From assembly GCA_020201445.1 (NCBI GenBank), contig JAIVGU010000020.1:1-10015 (forward strand): a stretch of DNA of 10,015 bases, in the 5' to 3' direction. The position numbers were made by a program, and so were the translations under genes. Below are positions 1 through 5,813 of this stretch, one piece after another (the stretch's first letter is position 1; each line of letters opens with the position of its first letter). The DNA comes from Halobacteriales archaeon. Lineage in GTDB: Archaea > Thermoplasmatota > E2 > JACPAO01 > JAHFTW01. The notes beneath the pieces are model-generated. The model made no database searches and was not told the DNA's origin. It saw nothing but the letters and a program-made list of their open reading frames with translations.

Positions 1-300
1 GGTGAGGCGGCGGATGTAGTCCGAGGTCATGGTGTGGCCGACGAAGGTCGTCCGGGCCTGGTTGTCCACGACCTCGCCCACCTGGAAGGTGAGCTTGATG
101 TGCATCTGCTTCATGTCGCCGGTGAGCTCGTTGAGGGGGACCTCGACGGTGCGGCCCTGGAGCTTGTCGGCCTCGTCGGCGAGGGTCTCGGCGATCTGGG
201 CGTTGTTGAAGGCGGCGGGGGCGGCGACCTTGAACCACTGCTTGCTCTTCCAGCGGTCCTTGGTGCGGCGGGCGGCGACGCGTGCGCGGGCGAGGGCCAT
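1..300 (-). CDS. rps3ae: 30S ribosomal protein S3Ae, 3' end cut off by window edge
   Basis: The first 100 codons read from the ATG at 300 down to base 1, with no stop. The product begins MALARARVAARRTKDRWKSK and contains the blocks KSKQWFKVAAP, GRTVEVPLNELTGDMKQMHIKL and FVGHTMTSDYIRRL. These are the basic N-terminus and conserved first half of archaeal S3Ae (eukaryotic eS1), a small-subunit protein near the mRNA exit side of the ribosome. Bacteria lack this family, so it is strong evidence for an archaeal genome. The usual length is about 200 residues, so roughly half is missing to the left. The gene is divergent from a small winged-helix gene, with 74 bp between the starts. An A/T patch (ATGAAATAGA on the minus strand, 330-321) lies about 25 bp upstream, consistent with a leaderless transcript. 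The family call is firm; the promoter is inference. Confidence 0.93.
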   Translation of the reverse strand, partial: MALARARVAARRTKDRWKSKQWFKVAAPAAFNNAQIAETLADEADKLQGRTVEVPLNELTGDMKQMHIKLTFQVGEVVDNQARTTFVGHTMTSDYIRRLT

Positions 301-374
301 GGGCGCCGCGACAGGCCCCCTCTATTTCATGCCATTGTCCCAAAATTGATACAACCGGGGCGCCTGGCGGCCCC
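301..374. promoter_or_regulatory. Divergent promoter region, rps3ae and wHTH gene
   Basis: This is the only A/T-rich stretch in the neighbourhood. On the plus strand AAAATTGATA (342-351) is centred about 26-28 bp before the GTG at 375. On the minus strand ATGAAATAGA (330-321) is about 25 bp before the ATG at 300. Both distances fit archaeal TATA boxes driving leaderless mRNAs. No mapped transcription start exists here, so these are positional inferences. Confidence 0.4.
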
Positions 375-662
375 GTGCTGAACGACAACCCCATCGTCGC
401 CTTCCTGGGCAGGCGGGGCCGCGGCGCCGTCGTGGAGGCGCTGCGCCGCAACCCGAATCGGACCCTAAGCGTGCGCGAACTGGCCCGCCTCGCCGACGTG
501 GCGCCCATGGTCGCGAGCCGGGCGGTGGGGGAACTCCTCGTCCTGGAGGCGGTCGCCGTGCGGCGGGACGGCAAGGCGCTGCGCGTGCGCTTCCTGCCGG
601 ACTCCCTGGTGGGGGGGTTCCTGGCGCGCCTCGAGGTCCCGGACCTACCGGGCCTGCCGTAG
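375..662 (+). CDS. Small winged helix-turn-helix DNA-binding protein
   Basis: A 95-residue protein if it starts at the GTG at 375. Residues 14-75 read as one winged helix: GAVVEALRRNPNRTLSVREL, then a recognition-helix segment DVAPMVASRAVGELLVLEAV, then a basic wing (VRRDGKALRVRFLP). This layout resembles the MarR/ArsR-type wHTH modules found alone or in front of nucleotidyltransferase domains. No second domain follows, so it is probably a stand-alone regulator. The GTG is chosen because a TATA-like patch lies about 26 bp upstream. An in-frame ATG at 282 would add an arginine/proline-rich stretch that overlaps the start of rps3ae and looks non-coding. It is divergent from rps3ae and convergent with the small membrane gene ending at 679. 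The target is unknown. Confidence 0.7.
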   Translation: MLNDNPIVAFLGRRGRGAVVEALRRNPNRTLSVRELARLADVAPMVASRAVGELLVLEAVAVRRDGKALRVRFLPDSLVGGFLARLEVPDLPGLP

Positions 663-678
663 CCGGGGCGGCCGCCCG

Positions 679-867
679 CTACATCCCGAGCAGGAACTTC
701 ACGCCGAGGTAGATGGCGACGCCGATGGCGACGACGATGAGGACCTTGATGAGGGTGAACGCGGCGCGGATGAGGAACAGGCCAATCGCGACGGCGACGA
801 GGACGGCGACGACGCTCCACGGCACGACGCCGAACAGCGGCTCAAGGGCGAGCACCGGGTGCAGCAT
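679..867 (-). CDS. Small two-helix membrane protein, function unknown
   Basis: A 62-residue, strongly hydrophobic protein. Residues about 17-33 (WSVVAVLVAVAIGLFLI) and 41-58 (KVLIVVAIGVAIYLGVKF) form two predicted membrane helices. They are separated by a short turn carrying Arg34 and Lys41, and the protein ends LLGM. There is no enzymatic motif. The plus strand across this stretch shows no credible protein, and the hydrophobic periodicity supports the minus frame. The stop lies 16 bp from the end of the convergent wHTH gene. The start is divergent from the DUF4190 gene. A weak TATA-like CTAAGG (minus strand, around 889-895) sits about 25 bp upstream. The family is not recognised; it could be a small accessory membrane subunit. 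Confidence 0.6.
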   Translation of the reverse strand: MLHPVLALEPLFGVVPWSVVAVLVAVAIGLFLIRAAFTLIKVLIVVAIGVAIYLGVKFLLGM

Positions 868-960
868 AGTCGGCGACCTGGCCCGGCGGCCTTAGCCATG
901 CCGGTCCGGCAAGGCCATGAGGGACGCCCCGGGTCCCCTCGCGTGGCCGCCGACCCGCGG

Positions 961-1392
961 ATGATCTGCCCGCGCTGCCGCTCCGCGGTGGTGCCCCTCC
1001 AGCAGGCTTCCGGCGAGCTGCTGTGCCCCGCGTGCCGCAACACGGGCGTCGTCGAGAATCCGCAGGCGGTCCAGTGGGGCACCGGCCAGGCGGCAGGCTA
1101 TGCGAGGCCGGCGGAGAACGCTCCCGGCGCCGTCGCGTCGCTCGTCCTGGGCATCGTCTCCTTCCTGCCCTACGTCGGCATCGTGACGGGCTGGATCGCC
1201 ATCTACCTGGGCAACTCGGCCCTGCGCGCCATCAAGGCCAGCCCGGGCCGCTACGACGGCGCGGGCATGGCGCAGGCCGGCCGCATCCTCGGCATCGTGG
1301 CGCTGTGCATCTACCTCGTGGTGGTCGCGGTGGTCATTGTGGCCGCCATCGTGTTCGTGCTGGTGTCGAACCTCAGCAAGAACGGCCCGTGA
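961..1392 (+). CDS. Zinc-ribbon plus DUF4190 membrane protein
   Basis: A 143-residue protein from the ATG at 961. It opens with a zinc ribbon (MICPRC and LLCPAC; Cys3, Cys6, Cys22, Cys25). A short linker follows, then a DUF4190-type membrane module at residues 56-136. AVASLVLGIVSFLP begins the first helix, the loop contains GNSALRAIKASPGRYDGAGM, and GRILGIVALCIYLVVVAVVI forms the last helix. The glycine/alanine-rich two-helix hairpin with a conserved GxxMAxAGxxLG-like loop is the hallmark of DUF4190; the biochemical role is unknown. The ATG at 961 is chosen because it directly precedes the zinc ribbon. In-frame upstream starts at 859 and 898 would add a low-complexity basic stretch, although 898 cannot be excluded. 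It converges with the zinc-ribbon gene on the minus strand, with only 3 bp between the stops. Confidence 0.78.
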   Translation: MICPRCRSAVVPLQQASGELLCPACRNTGVVENPQAVQWGTGQAAGYARPAENAPGAVASLVLGIVSFLPYVGIVTGWIAIYLGNSALRAIKASPGRYDGAGMAQAGRILGIVALCIYLVVVAVVIVAAIVFVLVSNLSKNGP

Positions 1393-1395
1393 TGG

Positions 1396-1860
1396 CTACT
1401 TCGCCCCGAGCGCCTTCCGGAGCCGCTTCTTGTCGAGGCGGTAGACCCACGTGTTGGGGTTGCCCTCCTCCTTGACCCGCAGGCCGAGCGTGCAGTCGCG
1501 GTGATGGCTGAACTCGAAGAGGTCGGCGACGAACTGCGGCTTCTGGCGGCCCAGCACGCGCGCCGCCTCCTCCTCGTAGGTGTCGTAATGGAAGGGGAAC
1601 TTGACGCCGGTGGCGACCACCTTGATGGTGCCGCGGGTGGTGAGGCCGGTGATGCTCACCAGCTCGCCCGTGAGGACGCGGCGGTGGGCCGACTCCCCCT
1701 TCGTGGGGTTGGGGAACCAGTGGTTGCACTCGATGCAGAGCAGCTCGTTGACCTTCTCCAGGCCCTCCACGTCCTCGTGGTCCTCGAGGACGCGGATGAG
1801 GACGCCGTCCTTGAACGCCATGAACTTGTCGATGGCGTTGCAGTTGGGGCAGGCATACAT
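1396..1860 (-). CDS. Zinc-ribbon protein of unknown function
   Basis: A 154-residue soluble protein. Two CxxC pairs (Cys4/Cys7 in CPNC and Cys42/Cys45 in CIEC) are separated by an acidic stretch with DHEDVEGLEKVNE, giving a zinc ribbon with a long insert. The remainder contains RRVLTGELVSITGLTTRGTI, a beta-rich stretch, then a helix and EGNPNTWVYRLDKKRLRKAL at the basic C-terminus. I do not recognise the family. No membrane segment or signal peptide is present. The start at 1860 is supported by the CPNC motif at residues 4-7. A TATA-like TTGAAAACC on the minus strand (1892-1884) lies about 26 bp upstream, so it is probably transcribed from its own leaderless promoter rather than with the protease gene 57 bp upstream. 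Confidence 0.72.
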   Translation of the reverse strand: MYACPNCNAIDKFMAFKDGVLIRVLEDHEDVEGLEKVNELLCIECNHWFPNPTKGESAHRRVLTGELVSITGLTTRGTIKVVATGVKFPFHYDTYEEEAARVLGRQKPQFVADLFEFSHHRDCTLGLRVKEEGNPNTWVYRLDKKRLRKALGAK

Positions 1861-1883
1861 GGGCGCGCCGAAAGCGTGCGGGT

Positions 1884-1892
1884 TTTCAAGCT
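1884..1892 (-). promoter_or_regulatory. TATA-like element of the zinc-ribbon gene
   Basis: TTGAAAACC on the minus strand is the only A/T-rich patch in the 57-bp gap between the protease stop and the ATG at 1860. It is centred about 27 bp from the start codon, where an archaeal TATA box for a leaderless transcript would sit. Assigned by position and composition only. Confidence 0.35.
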
Positions 1893-1917
1893 CGCGTTCC
1901 GGCGCGGCTTCTCCGCA

Positions 1918-3267
1918 TCAGCGGCGGCGCAGGAGTGCTGCGAGCGCCAGCAGGCCAACGATGGGCAGCGCCGCGCCGGGCGCGGGCGACTTGCGCGTGG
2001 ACGAGCTGGAGCCGGAGACGCCGTGCAGGTCCCACTGCGCCGACCAGGTGGCGTTGCCGGCGACCGCGACGCGGCTGTCGAGCCCGAAGCCGGCGTCGTC
2101 GATGGCGACCTGCACCAGGGCGTCGGCGGGCGGCGTCTGGTTGCCCAGGGCCGCGCTGCCCTCGATGGCGGCGGTGCCGTCGCCGCCCGGCCGCACGGTG
2201 GAGCCGGCGAGGGGCGAGTGGATGGCGATGCGGCCCGGCGTGGGCGGGACCGGGATGGCGGTGAGCGGGTCGCCCTCCAGGACGAGCTGGAGCTGCAGCC
2301 CGGTGGCGGCGCGCACCATGTCGAGGCCGTGCGCCAGGGTGGTGCCCTCGAAGTAGGGGATGCCCTCCACGACGGTGCCGTGGGTCAGCACGCCGACCGC
2401 GGCGCCGCCGCGCAGGGCGTTCGCGGCGTCGGGGGTGCCGATGGCGACGCCGGAGCCGGAGTCGCCACCCGTCGAGGAGCCCATGGCGGAGAAGCTGGTG
2501 CCCGCCGGGGCGCCGAAGATGGAGGAGGGGCCGAGCGACACGGCGGTGCGGCCCTGGTCGGCGGGGGTGCGGCTCGCCACGCCGCCCACGGGCGAGGGGC
2601 AGCAGTAGGTGCCGTGGCCGTAGTGGACGAGCGTGTCGCCGAACGCGCTGGGGTCGTAGCCGGTGGGGCCGCCGAACTGCGGCATCGCGGGGCGCAGCAG
2701 GCCGTGGTGCTCGGCGGGGACCTCGACGATGCCGAAGTCCTGGCCGGGGCCGCCCGACTCGGCGTAGGTGACGGGGGCGTAGCTGTCGCCCGCGACGAGC
2801 TTGACGTAGGTGCCCTGGCCGAGGGCGTTGTCGATGCACTCCGCGACGCAGATGTCCACTTCCTGGTCCACCTTGTCCGGGTTGGCGGCGCCGGTGTAGG
2901 GGGTCGGGTCGGCCTCGTCGCGCACGAGGCAGTGGCCCGCCGTGGAGAGGTAGTAGGTTGCGGTGGCCGGGTCGCGCAGCAGGAACGCGGCGGTGCAGAG
3001 GAAGCCGCCGGAGGCGTCGGCTGTGGCGCGCTGGTGCAGCCCCGAGCCCGGCCCGATGCCGTCCTGGATGGTGGGCGGCAGGGAGGGGTCGGACGAGGCG
3101 CTGGCGTCCCCGAGGAAGCGGGCCGGGCGGTGCGTCTCCGGCTCCATCAGGACATGCAGCGCGGAGTCCGCCGGCAGGCCGCCAGCCGCGCCCGCGACGT
3201 CGGCTCCGCTGGAGGTGCCGAGCAGGAGCAGGGCGAGTGCAGCCACGGCCACCAGGCGCGGAAGCAT
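1918..3267 (-). CDS. Secreted trypsin-like serine protease with C-terminal sorting-type tail
   Basis: A 449-residue protein. Residues 1-27 form a signal peptide (MLPRLVAVAALALLLLGTSS, then an AGA-type cleavage site). The protease domain spans about 70-330 and shows a full chymotrypsin-fold triad. His112 is in STAGHC with paired Cys91/Cys113, Asp177 is in GQDFGIVEV, and Ser270 is in TGGDSGSGV. Residues about 345-420 look like a small beta-sandwich (Ig-like) domain starting IHSPLAGSTVRP. After a Ser-rich linker the protein ends PAPGAALPIVGLLALAALLR plus two more arginines. That motif, helix and basic cluster layout resembles archaeal PGF-CTERM/archaeosortase tails, but the exact PGF motif is absent. 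It probably acts at the cell surface as a degradative or processing protease. The start at 3267 is chosen because the signal peptide begins there; the upstream in-frame extension crosses repeat DNA. A TATA-like CCTTATGC lies about 33 bp upstream. Confidence 0.87.
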   Translation of the reverse strand: MLPRLVAVAALALLLLGTSSGADVAGAAGGLPADSALHVLMEPETHRPARFLGDASASSDPSLPPTIQDGIGPGSGLHQRATADASGGFLCTAAFLLRDPATATYYLSTAGHCLVRDEADPTPYTGAANPDKVDQEVDICVAECIDNALGQGTYVKLVAGDSYAPVTYAESGGPGQDFGIVEVPAEHHGLLRPAMPQFGGPTGYDPSAFGDTLVHYGHGTYCCPSPVGGVASRTPADQGRTAVSLGPSSIFGAPAGTSFSAMGSSTGGDSGSGVAIGTPDAANALRGGAAVGVLTHGTVVEGIPYFEGTTLAHGLDMVRAATGLQLQLVLEGDPLTAIPVPPTPGRIAIHSPLAGSTVRPGGDGTAAIEGSAALGNQTPPADALVQVAIDDAGFGLDSRVAVAGNATWSAQWDLHGVSGSSSSTRKSPAPGAALPIVGLLALAALLRRR

Positions 3268-3295
3268 ACGGCAACCGCTACCGGGACTCCGAACG

Positions 3296-3304
3296 GCATA
3301 AGGT
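3296..3304 (-). promoter_or_regulatory. TATA-like element of the protease gene
   Basis: On the minus strand an A/T-containing patch, AAACCTTATGCC, lies about 30-37 bp before the protease ATG at 3267. It would give a very short leader. No Shine-Dalgarno sequence is obvious between it and the start. Assigned by position only. Confidence 0.35.
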
Positions 3305-3345
3305 TTGCCGTCAGGGACCCGGAACGTCACCGCCGGACCACCCAT

Positions 3346-3424
3346 CCGCCGAACGCCGAGGTCACTGGGATAGCCTCTTTTTTGGGGGTGAAAAAGTCCC
3401 CATTTCGGCGTTCTCGGCGTCCTC
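3346..3424. repeat. Imperfect inverted repeat of GCC-GA units with G/C hairpin and T runs (intergenic)
   Basis: The 175-bp gap between the radical SAM gene and the protease gene holds an imperfect inverted repeat. The plus-strand arm is at 3346-3360 (CGCCGAACGCCGAG). The opposite-strand arm is at 3405-3424, read on the minus strand as GAGGACGCC followed by GAGAACGCC, two 9-nt units. Between them is a GGGG/CCCC hairpin (3385-3388 with 3398-3401) whose loop holds T5 on the minus strand. T6 on the plus strand lies just outside. The T run downstream of the radical SAM stop (3443) makes this a likely transcription end for that gene. The 9-nt periodicity resembles dispersed intergenic repeats. Confidence 0.55.
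3389..3397 (-). terminator. T-rich terminator candidate after the radical SAM gene
   Basis: ACTTTTTCA on the minus strand sits about 50 nt past the radical SAM stop, in a GGGG/CCCC hairpin loop. Archaeal RNA polymerase stops at short T runs, so this is a plausible end site. There is no experimental support. Confidence 0.35.
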
Positions 3425-3442
3425 TGCGGACAGTGCACGGAG

Positions 3443-5101
3443 CTAGAACAACAGGTGCGGCGCGAGCTTGGCCACGATGGCGGAGTCCTGCACGATGGCG
3501 GCGAACTCCTCCACCGACGCGGGCCGCTTCACCTTGATGTCCAGCGCACGCTTCTTGCCGATGCCGGGCAGGCACTCGAGCTGCTTGACCGAGGCCGTCG
3601 GGACGTGGAACGGCACCGGGACGCCGGTGAGGCTGCGGTAGCCGTGGTCGGTGACGAGGACGTCCACGAAGCGGTCCACCTCCGTCTCGTAGGGGATGCC
3701 CACCAGCAGCGCGTAGGTGGCGATTTGGCGACCGTAGGTGAGGCCGGGCTCGACCTTCTCCAGGTAGACCGACTTGAGCACCGTGCCGGCGGGGGCGACC
3801 TCGCGCAGGACGTCGCGGTCGAAGTTCTCGCGCACCGCCTTCTTGTGCTTGATGAACGTTGACTTGAGCTTCGGGTCGATGGTCTCCTTCTGGCCGCGGA
3901 TAGGCAGCAATTGGCGGATGTTGAGGCGGCGGATGCGCAGGCCCGACCTCTTCAGGTCCATGAGGAACTGCCAGTTCAGCTCGTACGTGGCCGCCGTCTC
4001 GCCGGGCAGGCCGTAGAGCAGGTTGAGGCCGGGCAGGCAGTAGGGCAGGCCGTTGGGGCCGCGCATCCCGGACTCCTCGTTGAGGATGCGGATGGCCGCC
4101 ATGGTCTGCTCCGCGGTGGCGTTGAGGTTGTTGGCCTTGTGGACGGCGGGGTCGGCGGACTCCAGGCCCATCGCGGCGATGTTGCCGTCGGTGCCGTGCT
4201 CGACCAGCAGCCGGGCGATGGCGCGCCCCTCGTCGGGGTGGATGGCGAGGATGGCGGGGTTGCAGTTATCGATGTGCAGGACCTTCCGCAGGGGCGCCGC
4301 CTCCTTCACGCCCACCAGGAGCCGCTCGGTGGCGGGGACGTTGGGCTTGGGCTCGTCGGTGAGGCCGACGCCGATGGCCTTGTAGGTCCAGAAGCAGGAC
4401 TGGCCGCCGAGGCGGAAGTGGCGCACCCCGGCCTCGTGCAGCAGCCGCACCTCCTCCACGATGTCCTCCTCGTCGCGGTACCACGGCTTGGTCTTGGCGT
4501 CCTTGCAGAAGCCGCAGCCGCCCGAGACGTAGTGGACGCAGCCGAGGAAGGTGTCCAGCTCCGCCATCAGGATGCCCGCGTCCATGTCGGGGTGCTGGGC
4601 CACGATGGGCACCCCGGCGTAGGCGTGGCGGCTCCACTCCTGGGTGGTGCGGTGGCGGTTGACGACGGTCTTGCCAGCGAAGAGGTCGGCGATGGCGGCG
4701 TCGCCGTCGCGCGTGATGAAGTGGTCGATGTGGTCGCCGAGCTTGTGCGCCCGCGTCGTGCCGTGCCCGCCGCCGCCATCCGCGAACCCGAAGGCCGCGT
4801 TGGCGCCGAACAGGATGCGCTCCCCCTTGAAGTCGCGGAACAGGTTGATGGTCTCGTCGTGGGTGATGGGGGTGCCGCGCAGGTACTTCCCCGGCACGAC
4901 GCAGGAGGCCAGCACCGCCAGGGCGTCGCCGTGCAGCTCGCGGGGCCGCGCGCGCAGGCTGTCGATGGTGTGGTACTCCACCTCCACGCCCTGCGCCAGA
5001 GCGGCGCCGGCGGCGTAGCGGGCGTGCGGCGAGATGTAGGGCGGAACGCCGAACGCGGAGGGCTCGTCGACGTAGCCGTCGACCAGGACCAGCTTCGTCA
5101 C
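3443..5101 (-). CDS. Radical SAM protein with C-terminal helix-hairpin-helix (COG1031-like)
   Basis: A 552-residue enzyme. Residues 1-140 look like the Rossmann-type, B12-binding-like domain seen in front of many radical SAM enzymes (MTKLVLVDGYVDEPSAFGVP; later GERILFGANAAFGF). The radical SAM core spans about 180-470. Its cluster cysteines appear to be Cys188, Cys196 and Cys199 in GCVHYVSGGCGFC, spaced CX7CX2C rather than the textbook CX3CX2C. Further core landmarks are HFRLGGQSCFWTY, MGLESADPAV and LLYGLPGET. Residues 505-527 (VKQLECLPGIGKKRALDIKV) are a clear helix-hairpin-helix, a nucleic-acid-binding motif. This architecture matches the uncharacterised archaeal 'radical SAM with C-terminal HhH' family. 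The HhH suggests an RNA or DNA substrate, which is inference. The full length is present, and the gene appears to be transcribed alone. Confidence 0.87.
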   Translation of the reverse strand: MTKLVLVDGYVDEPSAFGVPPYISPHARYAAGAALAQGVEVEYHTIDSLRARPRELHGDALAVLASCVVPGKYLRGTPITHDETINLFRDFKGERILFGANAAFGFADGGGGHGTTRAHKLGDHIDHFITRDGDAAIADLFAGKTVVNRHRTTQEWSRHAYAGVPIVAQHPDMDAGILMAELDTFLGCVHYVSGGCGFCKDAKTKPWYRDEEDIVEEVRLLHEAGVRHFRLGGQSCFWTYKAIGVGLTDEPKPNVPATERLLVGVKEAAPLRKVLHIDNCNPAILAIHPDEGRAIARLLVEHGTDGNIAAMGLESADPAVHKANNLNATAEQTMAAIRILNEESGMRGPNGLPYCLPGLNLLYGLPGETAATYELNWQFLMDLKRSGLRIRRLNIRQLLPIRGQKETIDPKLKSTFIKHKKAVRENFDRDVLREVAPAGTVLKSVYLEKVEPGLTYGRQIATYALLVGIPYETEVDRFVDVLVTDHGYRSLTGVPVPFHVPTASVKQLECLPGIGKKRALDIKVKRPASVEEFAAIVQDSAIVAKLAPHLLF

Positions 5102-5153
5102 GGGCTCTGCGTCCCTGCCGCGCTACTTCAGGCTTGGGGTCGGGACGGGCGAC

Positions 5154-5188
5154 AAAAGGAGAACGAGGGAGGAAAGAGAGGGAAAAGG
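5154..5188 (-). terminator. Pyrimidine-rich tract, probable terminator of the exported-protein gene
   Basis: Beyond the stop of the 117-residue gene (5206), the minus strand carries a 35-nt tract of only C and T apart from one or two bases, with several TTTT/TTT runs. This suits archaeal T-rich termination. It also lies upstream of the radical SAM start at 5101. A 10-bp direct repeat CAGGCTTGGG (5129-5138 and 5189-5198) flanks the tract; its meaning is unknown. Confidence 0.4.
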
Positions 5189-5205
5189 CAGGCTTGGGCT
5201 TGGCC

Positions 5206-5559
5206 TTAGGCGAGCGGGGGGCACGAGGCGCCGGCCGTGAAGCCTGCGGGGACGCTCACGAGGACAATCCACGTCGGCTGGCCGAGGTTCAGGGTCTTCT
5301 GGTAGATGTAGTTCGTGACGTTCCCGGTCAGGTTGCCGTCGGTGACGATGATCGTCAGGGTGCAGCGGCCGGAGGCGGCGATGACGCAGTTCAGCTCGCC
5401 GTAGCCGGCGGGCGCGAACGAGTCGTTGGCGAAGCAGCCGGTCCCGTTCGGGATGACGACCGCGGCGGCCGACGCGGCGGGGGCGGTCGTGAGGGCCAAG
5501 AGGGCCAGCGTGATGCCGGCGAGTCCGAGAATCTTCTTGTTACTCTCCTTGCTTGTCAT
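5206..5559 (-). CDS. Small exported protein with four cysteines, function unknown
   Basis: A 117-residue protein. Residues 1-31 form a signal peptide: basic MTSKESNKK, hydrophobic ILGLAGITLALLAL, then APAASA before the cleavage site. The mature part of about 86 residues is beta-strand-like (CTLTIIVTDGNLTG, TWIVLVSVPAGF). It has four cysteines (42, 58, 66, 113), enough for two disulfides, and four N-glycosylation sequons (Asn38, 45, 76, 80). The family is not recognised. The start at 5559 is chosen because it gives a normal signal peptide and has GGTGA four bases upstream; an in-frame ATG at 5613 would add a non-coding-looking stretch. A TATA-like TTAAATG about 55 bp upstream predicts a leader of about 30 nt. 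Upstream sequence holds a palindrome and a tandem repeat listed separately. Confidence 0.72.
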   Translation of the reverse strand: MTSKESNKKILGLAGITLALLALTTAPAASAAAVVIPNGTGCFANDSFAPAGYGELNCVIAASGRCTLTIIVTDGNLTGNVTNYIYQKTLNLGQPTWIVLVSVPAGFTAGASCPPLA

Positions 5560-5564
5560 GGGTT

Positions 5565-5585
5565 CACCAAAGTTCCCACCAAAGT
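5565..5585 (-). repeat. Tandem ACTTTGGTG repeat in the leader of the exported-protein gene
   Basis: On the minus strand ACTTTGGTG occurs twice, 12 bases apart (5585-5577 and 5573-5565), in the predicted 5' leader. The second copy supplies most of the GGTGA ribosome-binding site just before the ATG at 5559. It could be an operator, a duplicated ribosome-binding site, or chance. Confidence 0.5.
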
Positions 5586-5610
5586 GGGCTCGCGCGCAAC
5601 CTTTTTTGGG

Positions 5611-5617
5611 CATTTAA
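5611..5617 (-). promoter_or_regulatory. TATA box candidate for the exported-protein gene
   Basis: TTAAATG on the minus strand is preceded by GGGG and lies 52-58 bp before the ATG. A start about 25 bp downstream would leave a leader of about 30 nt that contains the GGTGA ribosome-binding site. It is one of the better TATA candidates in this GC-rich window. Confidence 0.45.
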
Positions 5618-5637
5618 CCCCTGGCCACAGGAGGTTT

Positions 5638-5655
5638 GGTGATTTCACCGAAATC
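5638..5655. promoter_or_regulatory. Overlapping palindromes, candidate operator
   Basis: GGTGATTTCACCGAAATC contains two overlapping palindromes: GGTGA-TT-TCACC and GATTTC-ACC-GAAATC. It lies about 20 bp upstream of the TATA-like element of the 117-residue exported-protein gene, where an archaeal activator or repressor could bind. The regulator is unknown. Confidence 0.4.
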
Positions 5656-5681
5656 GTAGGGGAAGGTTTCAGGGAATGCCA

Positions 5682-5751
5682 AAAAAATGAAAAGAGGACC
5701 TCAACTTCGTGCTGGGCTTCCCCAGGGGCCTCCCGGGCAGGCCCTTCTGGG
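5682..5751 (-). terminator. Hairpin and T run downstream of the short Rossmann gene
   Basis: Read on the minus strand beyond the stop at 5814, a hairpin comes first. Its arms are 5751-5739 and 5731-5721 (CCCAG, a two-base bulge, GGGCCT; loop CCCGGGC). CTTTTC and T7 follow (about 5696-5682). The T run, more than the hairpin, would end transcription in archaea. The rest of 5656-5813 shows nothing else I can name. Confidence 0.4.
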
Positions 5752-5813
5752 AACACGGCGACGCCCCGGCGCGGGTGGCGGAACGGGGGTGTCCGGCGGG
5801 GTCCCCAGCGCGG

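Noticed and set aside
1501..3537. A 678-codon open frame on the plus strand
   Set aside because: It is antisense to the zinc-ribbon gene and the protease gene and has Gly/Ala/Val/Arg-rich low-complexity sequence. It is explained by third-position GC bias; the minus-strand genes have clear motifs.
3911..5209. A 432-codon open frame on the plus strand
   Set aside because: It lies opposite the radical SAM gene, which has recognisable domains. The plus-frame product is low-complexity and matches no fold I can see.
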